This document shows positions 43,758 through 57,045 of a stretch of DNA of 64,000 nucleotides, piece by piece. The notes beneath the pieces are model-generated. The model saw only the letters and a list, made by a program, of their open reading frames with translations. It had not been told where the DNA came from and searched no databases. The translations under genes and the position numbers were made by a program. The DNA lies in assembly GCF_964204645.1 (NCBI RefSeq), contig NC_134026.1, positions 24,198,650-24,262,649 of the forward strand, written 5' to 3'. The stretch comes from Tubulanus polymorphus. Taxonomy: Eukaryota > Nemertea > Palaeonemertea > Tubulaniformes > Tubulanidae. Within the stretch, counting starts at the first letter, position 1; each line of letters begins with the position of its first letter.

Positions 43758-46700
43758 TTATTTTGTTATATCTATCACGTGTTGCAATATTTTCAATTGT
43801 CCGTATCGAACATATGCGGCATATTTTTGGCGAGAATTGAGCACATCAATGTTTTTGAGTAGTTTTTCTTCGTCACTTAAAGACCTCGGGTATAAAGTTT
43901 GACATTTCTTTGCGACCCTGGAATATAACAATGTATTGATTGTGAAGTGAGATTCAGATCAAAAAGAGCCGAGCTATAATAATAAATGGCTAATACCAAC
44001 TTACCTATGAAATATACTTTTCCAAAGTGTAGGCATTGAGGGTACAGACTCTGCAAACAACAACAACAAAAATAAAATACTGTCTAATCAATGAAAAATA
44101 ATAGTTACAACTAGAGCTGTGTCCAAGGACTTACTGTAAAGGAGTTTATCATCACAACTAGCCGTACTTTCTGCATCACTCCAACCTTCCTGTTCTCGGT
44201 GTTCTTCGAATTCGCTTCGAGTCATCGATAATACCTTATAAATAGAAAATCTACACGTTTGATACAGATCAAAGTAGTGCTGCCACCTTGCACGCAATGT
44301 AGTAAGCTTGAACTGCCTGCAGCGTGGAAGCCTTTACAACCACTCCGTACTCTATAAAACAACAATCTAATCTACATGTATTTTCATAATTCCTCTCATT
44401 GAGGATGATTCGATCAACTTTCTCATTTTGATAAGCACATAAAATGTGTTCAAATGAATATGAAATACTTCAAATGAATATCTATTGGTATATTCGTTAT
44501 ACAATAATTCTCACCTTCAAAGTATGATAAAGTTCCTCTTCAGTAAGAACGCCATCCGTACCGAAAACAAATCCGCCATCATCAGGTATCAACTCCTGAA
44601 GAATATTATTCATCAAATGAATTAAAAGTCAGATTTCCTTATCAGCAGTTCAAAATACAGTTTATATACAGTATATAAGAATATAACACATACAGTCATA
44701 CGAAACTATAGAAATGTCATACATATCGTATTCGCTCAAATATAAATTCTATCTGAATACAACATAAATATTGTGCACGACATTTTACCTAAAACTGTTT
44801 GATATCGAAGATAAGGATTTACGAAGATGTAAAAATTTAAATGCAATCTTCTTGGTCTATATTTTCACATACCAGTCCTTGAAGAAATTCCCATTTTTCA
44901 TCTAAAAGATCCATATCTTCCGAATCCTGTTTGGCAATTTCATACACTAACTTCATTGGAATGTCAACCTTAACAGAGATTTAAAGGTAATCATAAATGG
45001 TAAATATTTAGTAAGTTTTTCAGGAGATACATAAAATATACAAACTTACGGTGTCATTATGATTTTGAGGGTACTGTTCAGCAAACCCATACATATGTAA
45101 TAGCTGCCAGTTTGCAAGTGGACCATATGTATTAAACACTTCCTCGCCCTAACACACATAACATAGAATAATAAATCGAACCATCCAAGTAACGAGGATT
45201 GATAAATAAATAATAATAAATGTTTACTGGTATGATTGAATTGACAGTTATTCCACCATCAAAATGCAATAAAAGTTTAAGTACTACCCTTAGAAATTCT
45301 TTAATGTACACAAAAATGACCAATATGAAATAGTTTTATTTCCTTTTGATGATGAAATTTTTTCTTGCGATTGTATTTACCTTTAATATTGGTTTCAAAG
45401 AGACCATTTTCAACGATTCCTTCCCCCATATTAGATTTGCATTGTTCTTTGCTATATGATTTAATACATCCGCTAATGGCACCATCATAGGTAACGGTTT
45501 TACAGGTAAAGTAGAAACGTTGTCGTTGCTTATATCATTCAAAGCGTCTTCGTTTTCTGGCTCTGTAAAGCTGTACGCCATAACGAATGATACCATCTTT
45601 TTATACATATCTAGACTATGGCATTCGGACCTGAAGAATATATAAACCGATGCTACTAAATAAAACAAATTGTAATATAGTACAAATATGATTCAAGGCT
45701 AAACTTAATGAGGAAGTTAAGGTGCTTAAAAACTTAGCTCATATTTGCATTACAAATTTCAAACATGTACAGGCATATTAATGAATTTGCAACTATCACT
45801 TAAGGGTCATCGGGACCCGACATAACTGCTTCATAATATGGGGCTGTATGCAAATATTGTAGAAAGAAATGATATATAAAAATAAATCCATCAGATCGAC
45901 ATTGATTTTTGAAGAGAAACATCATATTGAATACTGAGATTGTAACCTCAGCATTAACACGCGAAAAACGACAATAATCAATGAGTAATAACAGACCAGT
46001 TCTTCAAAAATGGAAATAATGGTCGTTTTGCGATTGATACCTACGGAAAGGTTTCAGGGTGTTTTTTCATGAAAGGAAGTACGATTTTGTTGAATTCTTT
46101 TTTTATATTCTCCAGGTCTTTTTCGACTGCGTCGTGGATGCCGGTTCCTTTCAGCTCCTTGGCGCGTTCTTTTCTGGATAAATAGAAAATGACTTGGTTA
46201 GTTTTTTTTTTCGAGTGATCTACTGCATGGCTAATTTCATCCAGAAAATGGCTACAGTACAATGCCATTATCTAATGATGTGACGGTTTGCTAGCAGTCT
46301 TCTGCCAGTCTCAGTGACTAACACTATACAGTCTTCAGCTCAATGTCCGGAGAAACCAATGATTCTAACATGCTGTTGATGTTTGCGATGTTAGAAATGT
46401 TAGCAAATCTACAACTCAGATTAATCCAGTCCATTAATTTTCAGTCTCTAGGCTAACAAGTGTGGCACAAATTTTGAATTACATGTAGTCATAGCAAATG
46501 AACCAAACAGTTCAAAATCAAAATTTATTTAAAGCGCGTAATTAGGTAAGCAATACGTACCTTTCCCAGAACATCGGAGGATCAAGTTCTTTGAAGTCCG
46601 GCACCAAATCGATGTATGGTCGCCATCTTGAATGCGGCGATGTATATTCATATAATAATGACACTAACAATGGTACCCATCCACTGTTACTTTTCAATGA

Positions 46701-49700
46701 TTCAGACTCTGAAAGTATAAAACGATCAGGACATTAATTTAATCATAGTCTCTACAGATCGGCCATTCCTGGATTAAAGGAGTTTTAAAGGAGATAATTC
46801 CAAATTTCAAGGTGTCTGCATCACTGGCATATCCATATCACAGTACACTCCTCCTAATCTGTACTTCATATCTCGATGCATGGTTGTTTTGTAAGCAATT
46901 ATTACTCTTTACACTATTAAAATCTGTTTCTACTTCGGCAACCGCCTTATTAGTTAAAGGAAAAAATCCTGGTCCGAACTGTATCGGTTTAGGCATTTTC
47001 CACTGTACAACTACAGTAAACCTCACCTTACTCTGACATGGCCGACTGTTAACTAACTCAAACAAGAAACAATGTAATTTTTCAGACTTCCTCAAGTATT
47101 TTCCTATCCTTAACTCAAATTATGCTAACCTCAAACTGATTTTGCCAGTTCCAGTTAGTCTGGGTTAGGCGAGGTTCACTGTACAAAAATTTCTAATTGC
47201 CTATTTCTCAAAATTGAAATATTTTTGGGCATTTTGTTCAATTGAGTTTCAAGCACCTATAAAAGCATTCTCAGTTTAGGAGTTTTTAAGGAATCAAGGA
47301 GTTGTAGGGACTCTGTTACCGATCTCATAAGCCCATGTGCTCGGGACAGTCCGCAGAGAACTCAATACCAAATTTGAGTAATCTAATCAAAATAACGAAG
47401 TAACCACATTTCAAAGCACAATTTGAGATTCTTTTTTGCATTTCAGAAAGAAATTGTTCATTATCCTCGCAGTTCACAGTTCTATCAGTCATAACTGAAT
47501 ATCATAAAATATAGAACATAACCATCCACCTGCTCTTATACCCCAGAGGACAACTAATTCTCAAAATGATATTACCATGCATTTCAGACATGACATAAAT
47601 TTCAGATTACGCAGATAAGAAATTCTCCAGGTATGATAATGGTTTGGACCAAAACAACGAATACATTTTCAGTAATTTTAATGAATCAAATAAACAATGA
47701 AGTTAAGTATCAACGTCTTAAATAAATAAATGCATGACCAATACTCATCAATAAAAAGAACTGCCATTGGACCTGAAATGGCCATTGAAAATAAGCAAAT
47801 ATACATCTTGATAAAATATATGACTAGGCCTGTAACATTATTAAGCGCACAATTCGTAAATAACGAATAGATTTTAGATATCATCATAGGGCTCTATTGA
47901 GAAGTGAAGAGCACAAGAGTATTGAATACCCAATTATTCTCAACACACCTCAAAAAAATAGACGGACGTGTGACAACAACGGACACCGTACGGCCTGACT
48001 CGGGGCAGTGATTAGAAAGTCACAAGACACCAAACTTTCATCAAACAATGCTCAAGCAGCACCTGGTCGGCGCTTACTAAATCCACAACAAAACCATAAT
48101 ACAAAGCTACTATCGCTCCTACTACTCTCCTGTTCAATGGAGAAATAAACCTTCCGATTAATGGCCTAGTGATTCCAAAAAAGTAATAAGTTTTTTTAAG
48201 AAAATCAGTTGTTTATTCGCCACATCTAGATAGAAAAAATTCGATATCAAGTTTGTTTATCTAAAACACGATGAAAGTCATTACAGGCAACCTATCAATT
48301 TACGGTAACACGTTCATTTGAAGTTTTCATTTTTAAAAAAACCCTTATTGTGCCTCGAGGTACCACGGTAAAAAATTGACGAGATGAAATTATTCAACGA
48401 ACAAATACCGGTTTCCCCAGTGATACCCGATATACTGTGTGCCTGCAGGCGAAAAAATCGTCGGTGGCTGTTTTTTTATCTGATGGATGAAGTTACGTGC
48501 GTTTTATTCTCTGGCTGCGATATAAGCACAGCGCGCGCACACACTCACACACACTCACACACACACGAGATGTCAGTGTCTAAACAATCAATGGCGAATA
48601 CAGATCCCTTGCTGACCAGATAACCATGGTAACGGAGACTCCATCCCTGACAGCGTTCTGTCCTTTGCAGACCGAACGAAGTACGTCTGCATAAGCCAGC
48701 TATCCACACGTATATAACTGCCGGCATTTTATTGACTTAGTTCTTACAATCCAGTAATCATTGTACAACCAAACCAAACTCTCCCATCATTCTTAAAGCG
48801 GGCCTGTAGCCAGGGGTGTGTGCATTTGGCACATCGGCGCAAGATCCAGAGTTCCGCTATTTTTTGTCTAAGAAAATTTATTAGAATGCATTAATGTTTC
48901 AGTGACTTTGAAACATTAATGTCAGAAATGTATCTAAACTGCTTCAAATTTTCCCAAACCGCCACAGGAGGTTTTTTGTACCCACCCAGGCTGCGTACGG
49001 GCCTGTAAAGCGTATTAGCCATTCGATCGTTCAATAACTAACCTTTTGAAATGCAACCCGATGGAACAAAAAAATTCATAAGACATCTAGAATAATGCTA
49101 TTGAACTGGAACTGAGTTTCTTTAAATCATACGAAGATCTTCAAATATTTTTCAATGAATACAATGGGACTTAACTTACCAGTTTTTAAAAGATCGGCTA
49201 TATTGGTAGTATCCGAAGTGAGAATCACGTTTCGAGGTATTTCAAATAGAACTTCACCTTCATCAATATCATACTCCGCAATCATTCCATACTGCGCGCA
49301 TACGCTTTCCTTCTGAATGGTCACCTGAAAAATACCATTTTGGATACAATTTCAATCAAAGTTTTAAAACATATTTATCTTCGTTATTCTAATAAGTCTG
49401 CAAACAAACGCTACATCCAATTCAGATAATTTACCAAGGTGACTCATAGAACAGGTAGATAAAGAAATGAAGAAAGCCATAGGCCCACATCCATAGCCCA
49501 ATACTATAAATGCGGAGGGGTTTTCCGGTCCCATACATGCGATTGCATATATTTTTTTTTCAAGCTATGCCAGACAATATTTAGACATGCATTGCCATTG
49601 AAGAGTCTTTGTACAATGGCCGGTTCATAATAGAATGTAGGGTACAACACAACGTATTCTCCTCAACTAGCGACTGACGACCAATAGTCAGAGAATAAAC

Positions 49701-52126
49701 CAGATGAACGCTACAGATAATAGTGGACAAATTTTTTTCTCCAAATAATGCGGTATACGTACAGGTACAATCAGTATTCAAAGAGAATCCTCCTCGGCAA
49801 TATTAGTACCAGAAGAGAGCGGAGTTTTAAACAGTCCCCGAGAACACCACCAACATCGAACAATATCACAAATCTCAACTATTCTATCTTGTAAATATGT
49901 TTTATCAGCGAAATGAATACAGTATTTCATACAAGTAGTAGAGACTTAACAGTAATTACTGAGCAAAAACAGTGGCGGAACTATTTTCTTGTTCGGAACA
50001 AACTAAATGATGAACGAACGAATGAACGATGCGTTTAATTCGTCGAGCACAGATGGTAAATTTCTCGAAGCTGCTTCGCCGGATGGATCTAAACGCCGCG
50101 CAGACTCATTTAAGCGTCAAATCACCGACGCGATTGGAAGACGCGACGATCAATAGCGAGAGATTTAACTCTCAATTAAACTTGATTTTAATCATTTGTG
50201 AAACGACGTTACTCGACGCAGTCAAATTAGAGTTTTCCATGTTCGAGTGGAATTAGGAAATTACCGCTCGCCGACGGAAAACCGACAAAGAAAAACGCTT
50301 TCAACGTCGATATACAACAATAACGACAGACATCGTCGAATGTCTTAATCAATACAATTCACATGAATAAATCCACATCATACTTAATTATACTCATGAA
50401 GTCGACGACCCTGATCGTTTCGATTAAAAGTGAACTTTTTATTCGTTCGAATGGCGAGAACATCGAGACAGACTTAAGTGATTTACTACTTTGTATACAC
50501 CCTCTGAATTCTACATGATGATGAGGGGGCATAAAAAAAAACTGTGACCCTACCGGTGACCCGGCGTTTGTCCACGTCGATTCAAAAAATAACAATACAT
50601 GATAACCGCTCTGGACAGAAGGGTTGACAGATGCTGCTCTTTCGCCCGTCTTGACCATGCAGAAAACGAAACAGCTGCGTAAGCGTGCAAATTAGGCAGA
50701 CGGCAAAAAATCCCGACGTCTTGTGCAGAAAGTGTGGACATTCAAAACAATGACAAAGGCCACAATCAAAAAAGCTGTTTGGCTGAACACCGGACACTAG
50801 TCAGAACAATGAAGCCCCACGGGTATGAAGCGCTAAGCCTAATTTATTCACCATTCGTCTTTTGTATTGAACACTGAAATCGACTGCGGACGCTCGGCCA
50901 CTTGTACAAATGGGTTATGCATACAGTAAATCGCATATCCAATCTCGGCTGGATTCAGTCACCCAATTGCCCGAATTTCTGTGAAAAGTCAGCATTTCAC
51001 AGGCTACTTGCCATTCACCGATTGTATGCCTCTTTAATACGAGATCTGGCTCACGAATGTTGAATTTACATCAAACGCGGAACAGATTCTCAAAAATATA
51101 AATCAACCCTACTGAAAAAAGCCCTGATGAAAAATCAGTTCTTAAAACTTATCGTTCCATCAAAGTGTTTTAGTATGTTGATTAGGCCTATAGGCGCTGA
51201 CCTATCTATCTTACCTTAAATACCATCAACACTTCAATTGATATCACAGGAAAACTAGCCTTTCATTCCGGCTATGGCTAGACTAACATATCTGATATGA
51301 TAAAAAATGCTTCTCAAGAAAAATAACAAGCTTAGTCCATTAAGACCGCAGGATGTAACACGAAGACTCTCATAAATTGACAACATCGTGTTGAATTTCA
51401 TCATAAAGATTTGCGGCCACTTTCGTTGAATCATGTTTGAGAAAATGACAAGAGAAGCAAAAAGCCTTTCAAGCTTCCCTGCATCTACTCCATAGCCCTA
51501 AAATATCTAGGCCTATATATAAAATATATCAGCTATATACCTATATACCTAAGCTTTCATCAATCATCAATATTAATTCCAAAATCCTCATCAATGTCTA
51601 TATTTATGGCAATAATAATAATACATTCATTCCACTTTATCTATCGACCTATGCTACATATAACTGCATCTTCTTTCACCTCCTCCATCTCTCTTCGACA
51701 TCTTCCAGTAAAAAGTTGTACAGACTACTTACTACACACTACACTTACAACTACTACAGGAATTCTAACAACATACAGCTCAGCTTTTTACTAGTTTTAA
51801 AACTCCAATTACTGACATTCCTATGCTTGTCAAAATAATGATCTATTTGATGATGAATGGATACTGAAGTCACACTCAAGAAGAGATAGTAGAAGCACAA
51901 AAACGCGAAAACTCGACTGACCACCACAGAAAATTGACCACAGAATTGGACGCAATTCTACACGGTTTTAACTACGTACCTTGTGACTGATTGCGATTTT
52001 CTCGTTCTTACACCACTCGACGAATTTGTCGACTTCGTTTCTATCGCCATTCGACGCGAATTTCTTGGATGGTAGGACGTCCAGCGGGCCAGTCTCCTCC
52101 GCATGGCTTCTCTTGCACGTCGCCAT
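43758..52126 (-). CDS. SETD6: N-lysine methyltransferase SETD6
   Basis: Eleven coding exons: 52126-51980, 49324-49180, 46708-46561, 46173-46045, 45630-45381, 45148-45050, 44968-44873, 44595-44515, 44234-44135, 44050-44005, 43917-43758; 466 residues (human 473). The order matches SETD6: N-terminal [11 protein letters not shown] part 1 with [36 protein letters not shown] and [13 protein letters not shown], the inserted helical segment [13 protein letters not shown], then [40 protein letters not shown] (catalytic NTYG), and the Rubisco-LSMT-like C-terminal domain ending [18 protein letters not shown]. Human SETD6 monomethylates RelA and H2AZ. The two long introns (about 2.65 and 2.5 kb) contrast with short introns elsewhere. 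The start is in AATATGGCGAC; an ORF extension 8 codons upstream exists. Confidence 0.97.
48531..48566. repeat. Imperfect (CA)n microsatellite in SETD6 intron 2
   Basis: CA-rich run preceded by GCGCGCGC and interrupted by CACTCACAC units. Confidence 0.85.
50020..50340. promoter_or_regulatory. CpG-dense patch in SETD6 intron 1
   Basis: About 320 bp with CG dinucleotides far more frequent than in the flanks (for example around 50085-50160 and 50265-50340, with ACGCGACG and GACGCGATTGG). No ORF here has family resemblance. A regulatory element, alternative promoter, non-coding RNA or unmethylated repeat relic are all possible; I infer only that it stands out by composition. Confidence 0.4.
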
Positions 52127-53868
52127 ATTGGCAAATGTCATAGTGAACATTCACACCTTCAAAAACAGGAGATAATACCGTAGTTAAAATGATCGACGTA
52201 AGAGGGCAGCAGGTGACGGTTGTTACTGGCATGCACTCTCGCCGGTGCGCCAAGTCAACTTTTGAACTCAAGTTAAATTATATTTCTTCGTATCAAACAA
52301 GCTGGGACGAATATATGCAAAAGAATTGCATAGAAACAATACAAACGGAAAATGATAACAAGGAAAGATATATGAGCGCACTCAAACCAAACCGCCAGTT
52401 TTATTCACTTGGGCCAAAAAATTCTAAGATGTCTTTTACAATCTTTTTTTCATTTTGAAAATCGTACATACAAGTACAAAAAGCACGACGAAGTTCAAAT
52501 GAAATTTCTTTTACTTTGGCTAGGATTCCAATTGGCCGTCGTTCAGGTGTGATCGGAAGCTCCCCACCAGGTGCTGAAATTGGTTTTTGATGAACCAATG
52601 CGGCCTCGGCTCCGTCCAAGGCGGGCTTTGGCAATCAAACTGTTGCCTCACGATAAGACTATTATAAGATATGATAGCCTATTTATAATCACTCTTTCAT
52701 GCTACTTCGGTAAATTGATTGAAATTTTTTCACAAAAAGGAGAAAAAGAGTTTCATAGGTCTACCTCATAACACACACACACACACACACACACACAACA
52801 TCCAGATTTCGGCACATTTGCCCATAAGTGCGAGGAACATCTCAGTTATCAACTCTTACTGAACTACCTTTCCAGTTTAATTTTCCCCGAGATACACATA
52901 ATGTTCCGACAAAAATCTAACAAAAAAAACCTAAATTTCGGAACTTGTTTTATTATACACTCGTGCAAAAACTAATATATCATTTTTTATCGATACGGTA
53001 TCCAGGATTTGCGCAGTTGGCGGTACCAATAGCCAATTAGGTTTAAACCATACAGTGCTGCCGCTATGCTATGCTACAAACATACCCTGGCAGTCAATGT
53101 GTTTGTTGCCTTTACACCATGAGGTGCTGCCGCCCACCGAGACAGCACTTGATTGCCAGAGTCTGTTCATAAATCATATTAGTGTATGAAAAATCCGCTA
53201 GCTCAGCAGCACTTTACGGTGTAACAAGGCAGCACCTAAAGCATGAATAATACTTTCCTCTATTAAGAAGCAGTTCAACAACCGTTTACAACCCGCAATA
53301 ATTATGACCTAAGCATTCCACATACCACAGATTAAAGACAATTTCTTCTGTGAATCTAGGGCCCTAAGCAACTAAATATTTCAATGGCTAAGATATTTTC
53401 TGAATTAAACTCTTGAATTCGAATCCTATGTCGAAAAGATACCCGACACATTTTCGATTCATTTGTTTTATTCCCGGGATATTTTCTTTTATCTTACGAA
53501 ACCTCAATCGAATTTTACCAGACTTGTTCGTTGAGAGGCCAGTCTCGATTACATTATTTGATCTCATTTTTTGGGCGAAAGCGAACTGTGGCCAGTGGTT
53601 TCTTTCAGCTCCAATTAAATGAAATAAGTACCGTAGTAATTTTTGTGAAGTTATAAATGGTCGGTCATCTTTGCTGCAATAATTGCAGATGTTCATCGTG
53701 GAGTGTACGAAGCCGAAATCTTGTTATGAACGTTGAATTCAAGATTATTTCATGATGTTTAGAAAGTTTTTAATTTCACAAATTTCATATCCATTCAAAA
53801 TTAAGGAGAGATCTCAATAAATCAATGACACTCGATATGTGTGTATGTGGAATCTGCAATAAAATATG
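52127..53868. other. Upstream flank of SETD6
   Basis: It presumably contains the SETD6 promoter just above 52126. Beyond that I see AT-rich non-coding sequence, a (CA)n run and short ORFs without motif support. Confidence 0.5.
52770..52797. repeat. (CA)n microsatellite
   Basis: Uninterrupted AC dinucleotides over 28 bases. Confidence 0.95.
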
Positions 53869-54042
53869 ACCCCAGTGAAGTCATTACTTGTTCCTTATTC
53901 CGTATTCTGTTACTTATTGAGAATTCATCTCCCAATAAGGAACAAGGAACAAGTTACTTGTTCCTTGTTCCTTATTGGGAGATGAATTCCCAATAAGTAA
54001 CAGAATAAGGAATAAGGAACAAGTAATGAACTTCACTGGGGT
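53869..54042. mobile_element. 174-bp near-perfect hairpin (foldback/MITE-like)
   Basis: The left arm beginning ACCCCAGTGAAG at 53869 is matched base for base, with a few mismatches, by the right arm ending CTTCACTGGGGT at 54042. The arms are about 85 bp and meet near 53955 with almost no loop. Within each arm the word ACTTGTTCCTT(G/A)TTCC recurs as a direct repeat. No coding capacity. No clear target-site duplication was seen, although the flanks share AATATG- and ATATGC-like bases. Confidence 0.8.
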
Positions 54043-54309
54043 TGGCATAAGATATGCCAGTATTGTTTTATTTATTTTACCCCATTTCCGCACCGTAGTT
54101 CATTTTCGATTAATCAGAAATTTAAATTCCTTCATTACCAGTAGATGCGCCATTGGCAGTGTTTAAAAGAAGAACTATATCTAATCATGGATTATAAATC
54201 GAATCATCTTATAGTCCATCTAATCCATCACATCCTTCATCCGATGTTCAGCATCTACTAGTACTAGGGTCCGGACTGCTTTGCAATTTAGATAAGTCTA
54301 CCCATTTTG

Positions 54310-54560
54310 TCAAGATAGAATGTTGAAACTAGGACACTCAACTCTCTCAGAAATTGCATCTACGAATGCATTCTTCAGAAATTTTCTATCTCTGAGGAAC
54401 CCTGCTTTAACTGCAGCCCATTTCTTCAGTGTGGCTGCTTTATCCAAGAAATGCCCTTCATATTCCTTTGAATATCTGCCTTCCAATTTTCCCAGATACG
54501 CCTGAATAAAGTCTCTTTCCAAGATTCGATGAAATAAAAAAGCTGAAGACAGTAGGTAAT
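54310..54560 (-). CDS. Orphan ORF of unknown function
   Basis: An 80-odd codon open frame ends in TGA at 54310 and is preceded on the minus strand by CTGTCTTCAG, an acceptor-like sequence. The translation (FHRILERDFIQAYLGKLEGR, later KAATLKKWAAVKAGFLRDRK) is rich in charged residues with protein-like composition. I recognise no family and found no upstream exon with confidence. It may be a terminal exon, a gene relic, or chance. Confidence 0.2.
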
Positions 54561-54570
54561 GTATTAACAT

Positions 54571-57045
54571 TCTGAATGTTATTTTTATTTAATTTCGTTA
54601 AATGTTCTTCTATACACTAGATAGAAACACATCTTTCAATATACAATTTATTTGGCAGAGCACCACACACAGAAAAGGGTTAGGTAGAAGATTTTATAGA
54701 AAAATCCATCATATTACACAGTTGCTTTTTTAAAATCTGAAATGCATTTAATTTCAGGTGACTATGAATCAACATATGCTTACCAAACAAACAGGTGGAA
54801 ATGAAGTTCAAATATTTAATGAAACAAATTTAAGTTTATCGACGACGGCTCAAAAAGTAAAATGGGAAATAGCATTCAAATTTATTACAAATTGGAAACA
54901 CATTAAAATGCCATAAAATCTTATACATTCTACTTCATCATTTCAATTTTTGTCACGTGTTGGATCCTATATTAAACACGGAGTGAGTTGCATAAAACTA
55001 GTTCACTTTCAAATACATTTGTAGTTGTAAAAATCACAATATTATGATTATACTTATACATAGTGAATGATATAGTTCTTAAGTCCACCAACACATTTTA
55101 GTAAGAGGGATAGACCCAGTGAGAGATTAATGACAGAACAGAATGGGAGGGGACGCTTTTTGGCAAAATAAAAACTTAAACGATGCATACAATAACTATA
55201 GATATTTATATTTTAAAAAAAACAACACTTGGAGCAGAAAATGCCATGGTTTTAATCATTATTGGAAATCTTTTCATTACACTTCCCTTTCTTACTACAC
55301 TCCCCACCCTCAAAAAACAAATATCAGAAGGAAATTTAATTGGTGCAAGTTTTGGCAGCGACTCGTTCAGAAATTGAGGTTAAAATGCATCCACGGGTAA
55401 TTTCTCCTCATAACGAGATATGATAAATTAAACAGACAGTCATTTCGGATAATATAATTGTAATCATAGCACATAATGAGCATACAAAATAAACTCAGAT
55501 CTACCAGGTAGGTCGTCAAATTTCACAGCGCACAAAACCATTTTTTAAACACACCATAATCAGCGTAAATCAAATACTGAGTTACACTCAAAAAAACTTA
55601 TTTTGATTCAGTGACAGCGAAAAACGTTTACCAGGATAATGGCACTTTCATCACAAAGTGCAGTGATTAATAAATATAATGGTGAAACAAAATTGATGTA
55701 AGACCCGAATCATCGTCTTTCAGGTAGAACACATTTCACTCTGCAGCAACTCTCAACTGTTAACTTCTCTTTTATCAACAGCAATAATTTATCTTTCGAA
55801 TATCAAATTTACACATCATGAAATGAAGGTTATTCCGCAATGAAATAATTTAAGTCTAGCTTTTAATAACTAGTGCATTGTGCCCACGTGTTCAAATGAT
55901 CAAGTTCTTGAAAACCGTTGGCGTAATGAATCAAAACAAGGAATGATGTGTATAAGCAGCCTTAAAAGGAAATTATCCCTGAGATTTTGAATTTTTTATT
56001 TATTACTTTAATTCATTTCCAACAATATTTCTAAGAGCTGGACTAAAAATGTCATCGACTATAAAATGTACCTCACGATATAGTCTGTCATAGGTGTATG
56101 GTCACATCATATTCTAGATTAAAACCATTAAATAAAACACTTTCTGTAGATCGTGTGAAAAATTCTTATTCATGCATTTGTAAAATGTACCAATAAAGGG
56201 TAAGAGAATGATTAAAATCCATATGGTCATTAAGATTACTTATTTGAGGGTTTCACTTTAGGCGTGTGTACACTGAAAATATATGGCTAGTTCTTTTTGA
56301 AATTGAGGAACTGAACGCAGAGAAAAATAATTAATTCATGGATGTAAATAGAAAATTGTTGACAATATACTACTTGCTCTATGAGCTGGTGTCTGATAAA
56401 ATGAGTCAATGAAATGTAAAATTATCATTCCAGTTGATATAATAAATATAAAATTGACAGCTATATGTCGTGTGGAGGTTTTATTTTCAAGAACAGCACC
56501 ATGTGTTCAAGTGTGCACAGTGAAAATACAGTCACAATTTACATTCTATCTTAAATGTCATGATCATTTTCTTAAGTTTTGAGAGCTGTCCTCAAATCAC
56601 ATAAACGTATACTACCAACAAATGAAACTAATTAAACATCATGATTTCCTAATGGTTTTTTAGCGTTCTCAATAAGTTTTCATCGAGGACAGTTTTCAAA
56701 AGACTAAATATCTTTCAACTATTATTCATAATATACTAAACACCAGTGTTTCATTCACTCAAGCAATTTTATAAATACACATTCAAAACAATATGAATAA
56801 TATAACATCACCAATTTCAGCATATACAATAAACTCTTTTTACGTTCATTTTAAAAAAAGTACTTTGTACCACACAATATCTACAGTTATACACAGCATT
56901 GCATTGCTTCTATTTTTACATACAATGCGCAATAGAGAATCTTTGAACACCACGGCGTAAACATGATAATAATTTTCTATTATCAGTTCAAAAGTTGATA
57001 TCTTACAAAAAGAATTCATTACACCTAACAACACTTCCGGTGTGA
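54571..57045 (-). other. Non-coding, probably AUTS2-like 3' UTR
   Basis: AT-rich sequence of 2.5 kb downstream of the AUTS2-like stop codon without coding potential. Vertebrate AUTS2-family genes have long 3' UTRs, so part of this is likely UTR; its end is not resolved. Confidence 0.45.

Noticed and set aside
44281-44350. Open stretch in SETD6 intron 8 that could be an extra exon
   Set aside because: The flanking exons join in phase and reproduce the conserved KVL-x-M segment directly, so an extra exon here would break the alignment.
46812-47095. Overlapping ORFs on both strands in SETD6 intron 2
   Set aside because: They mirror each other on opposite strands, have no acceptor or donor in phase, and resemble no protein family I know.
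52189-52771. Short ORFs upstream of SETD6
   Set aside because: They lie in the promoter side of SETD6, are under 90 codons and show no conserved motif.
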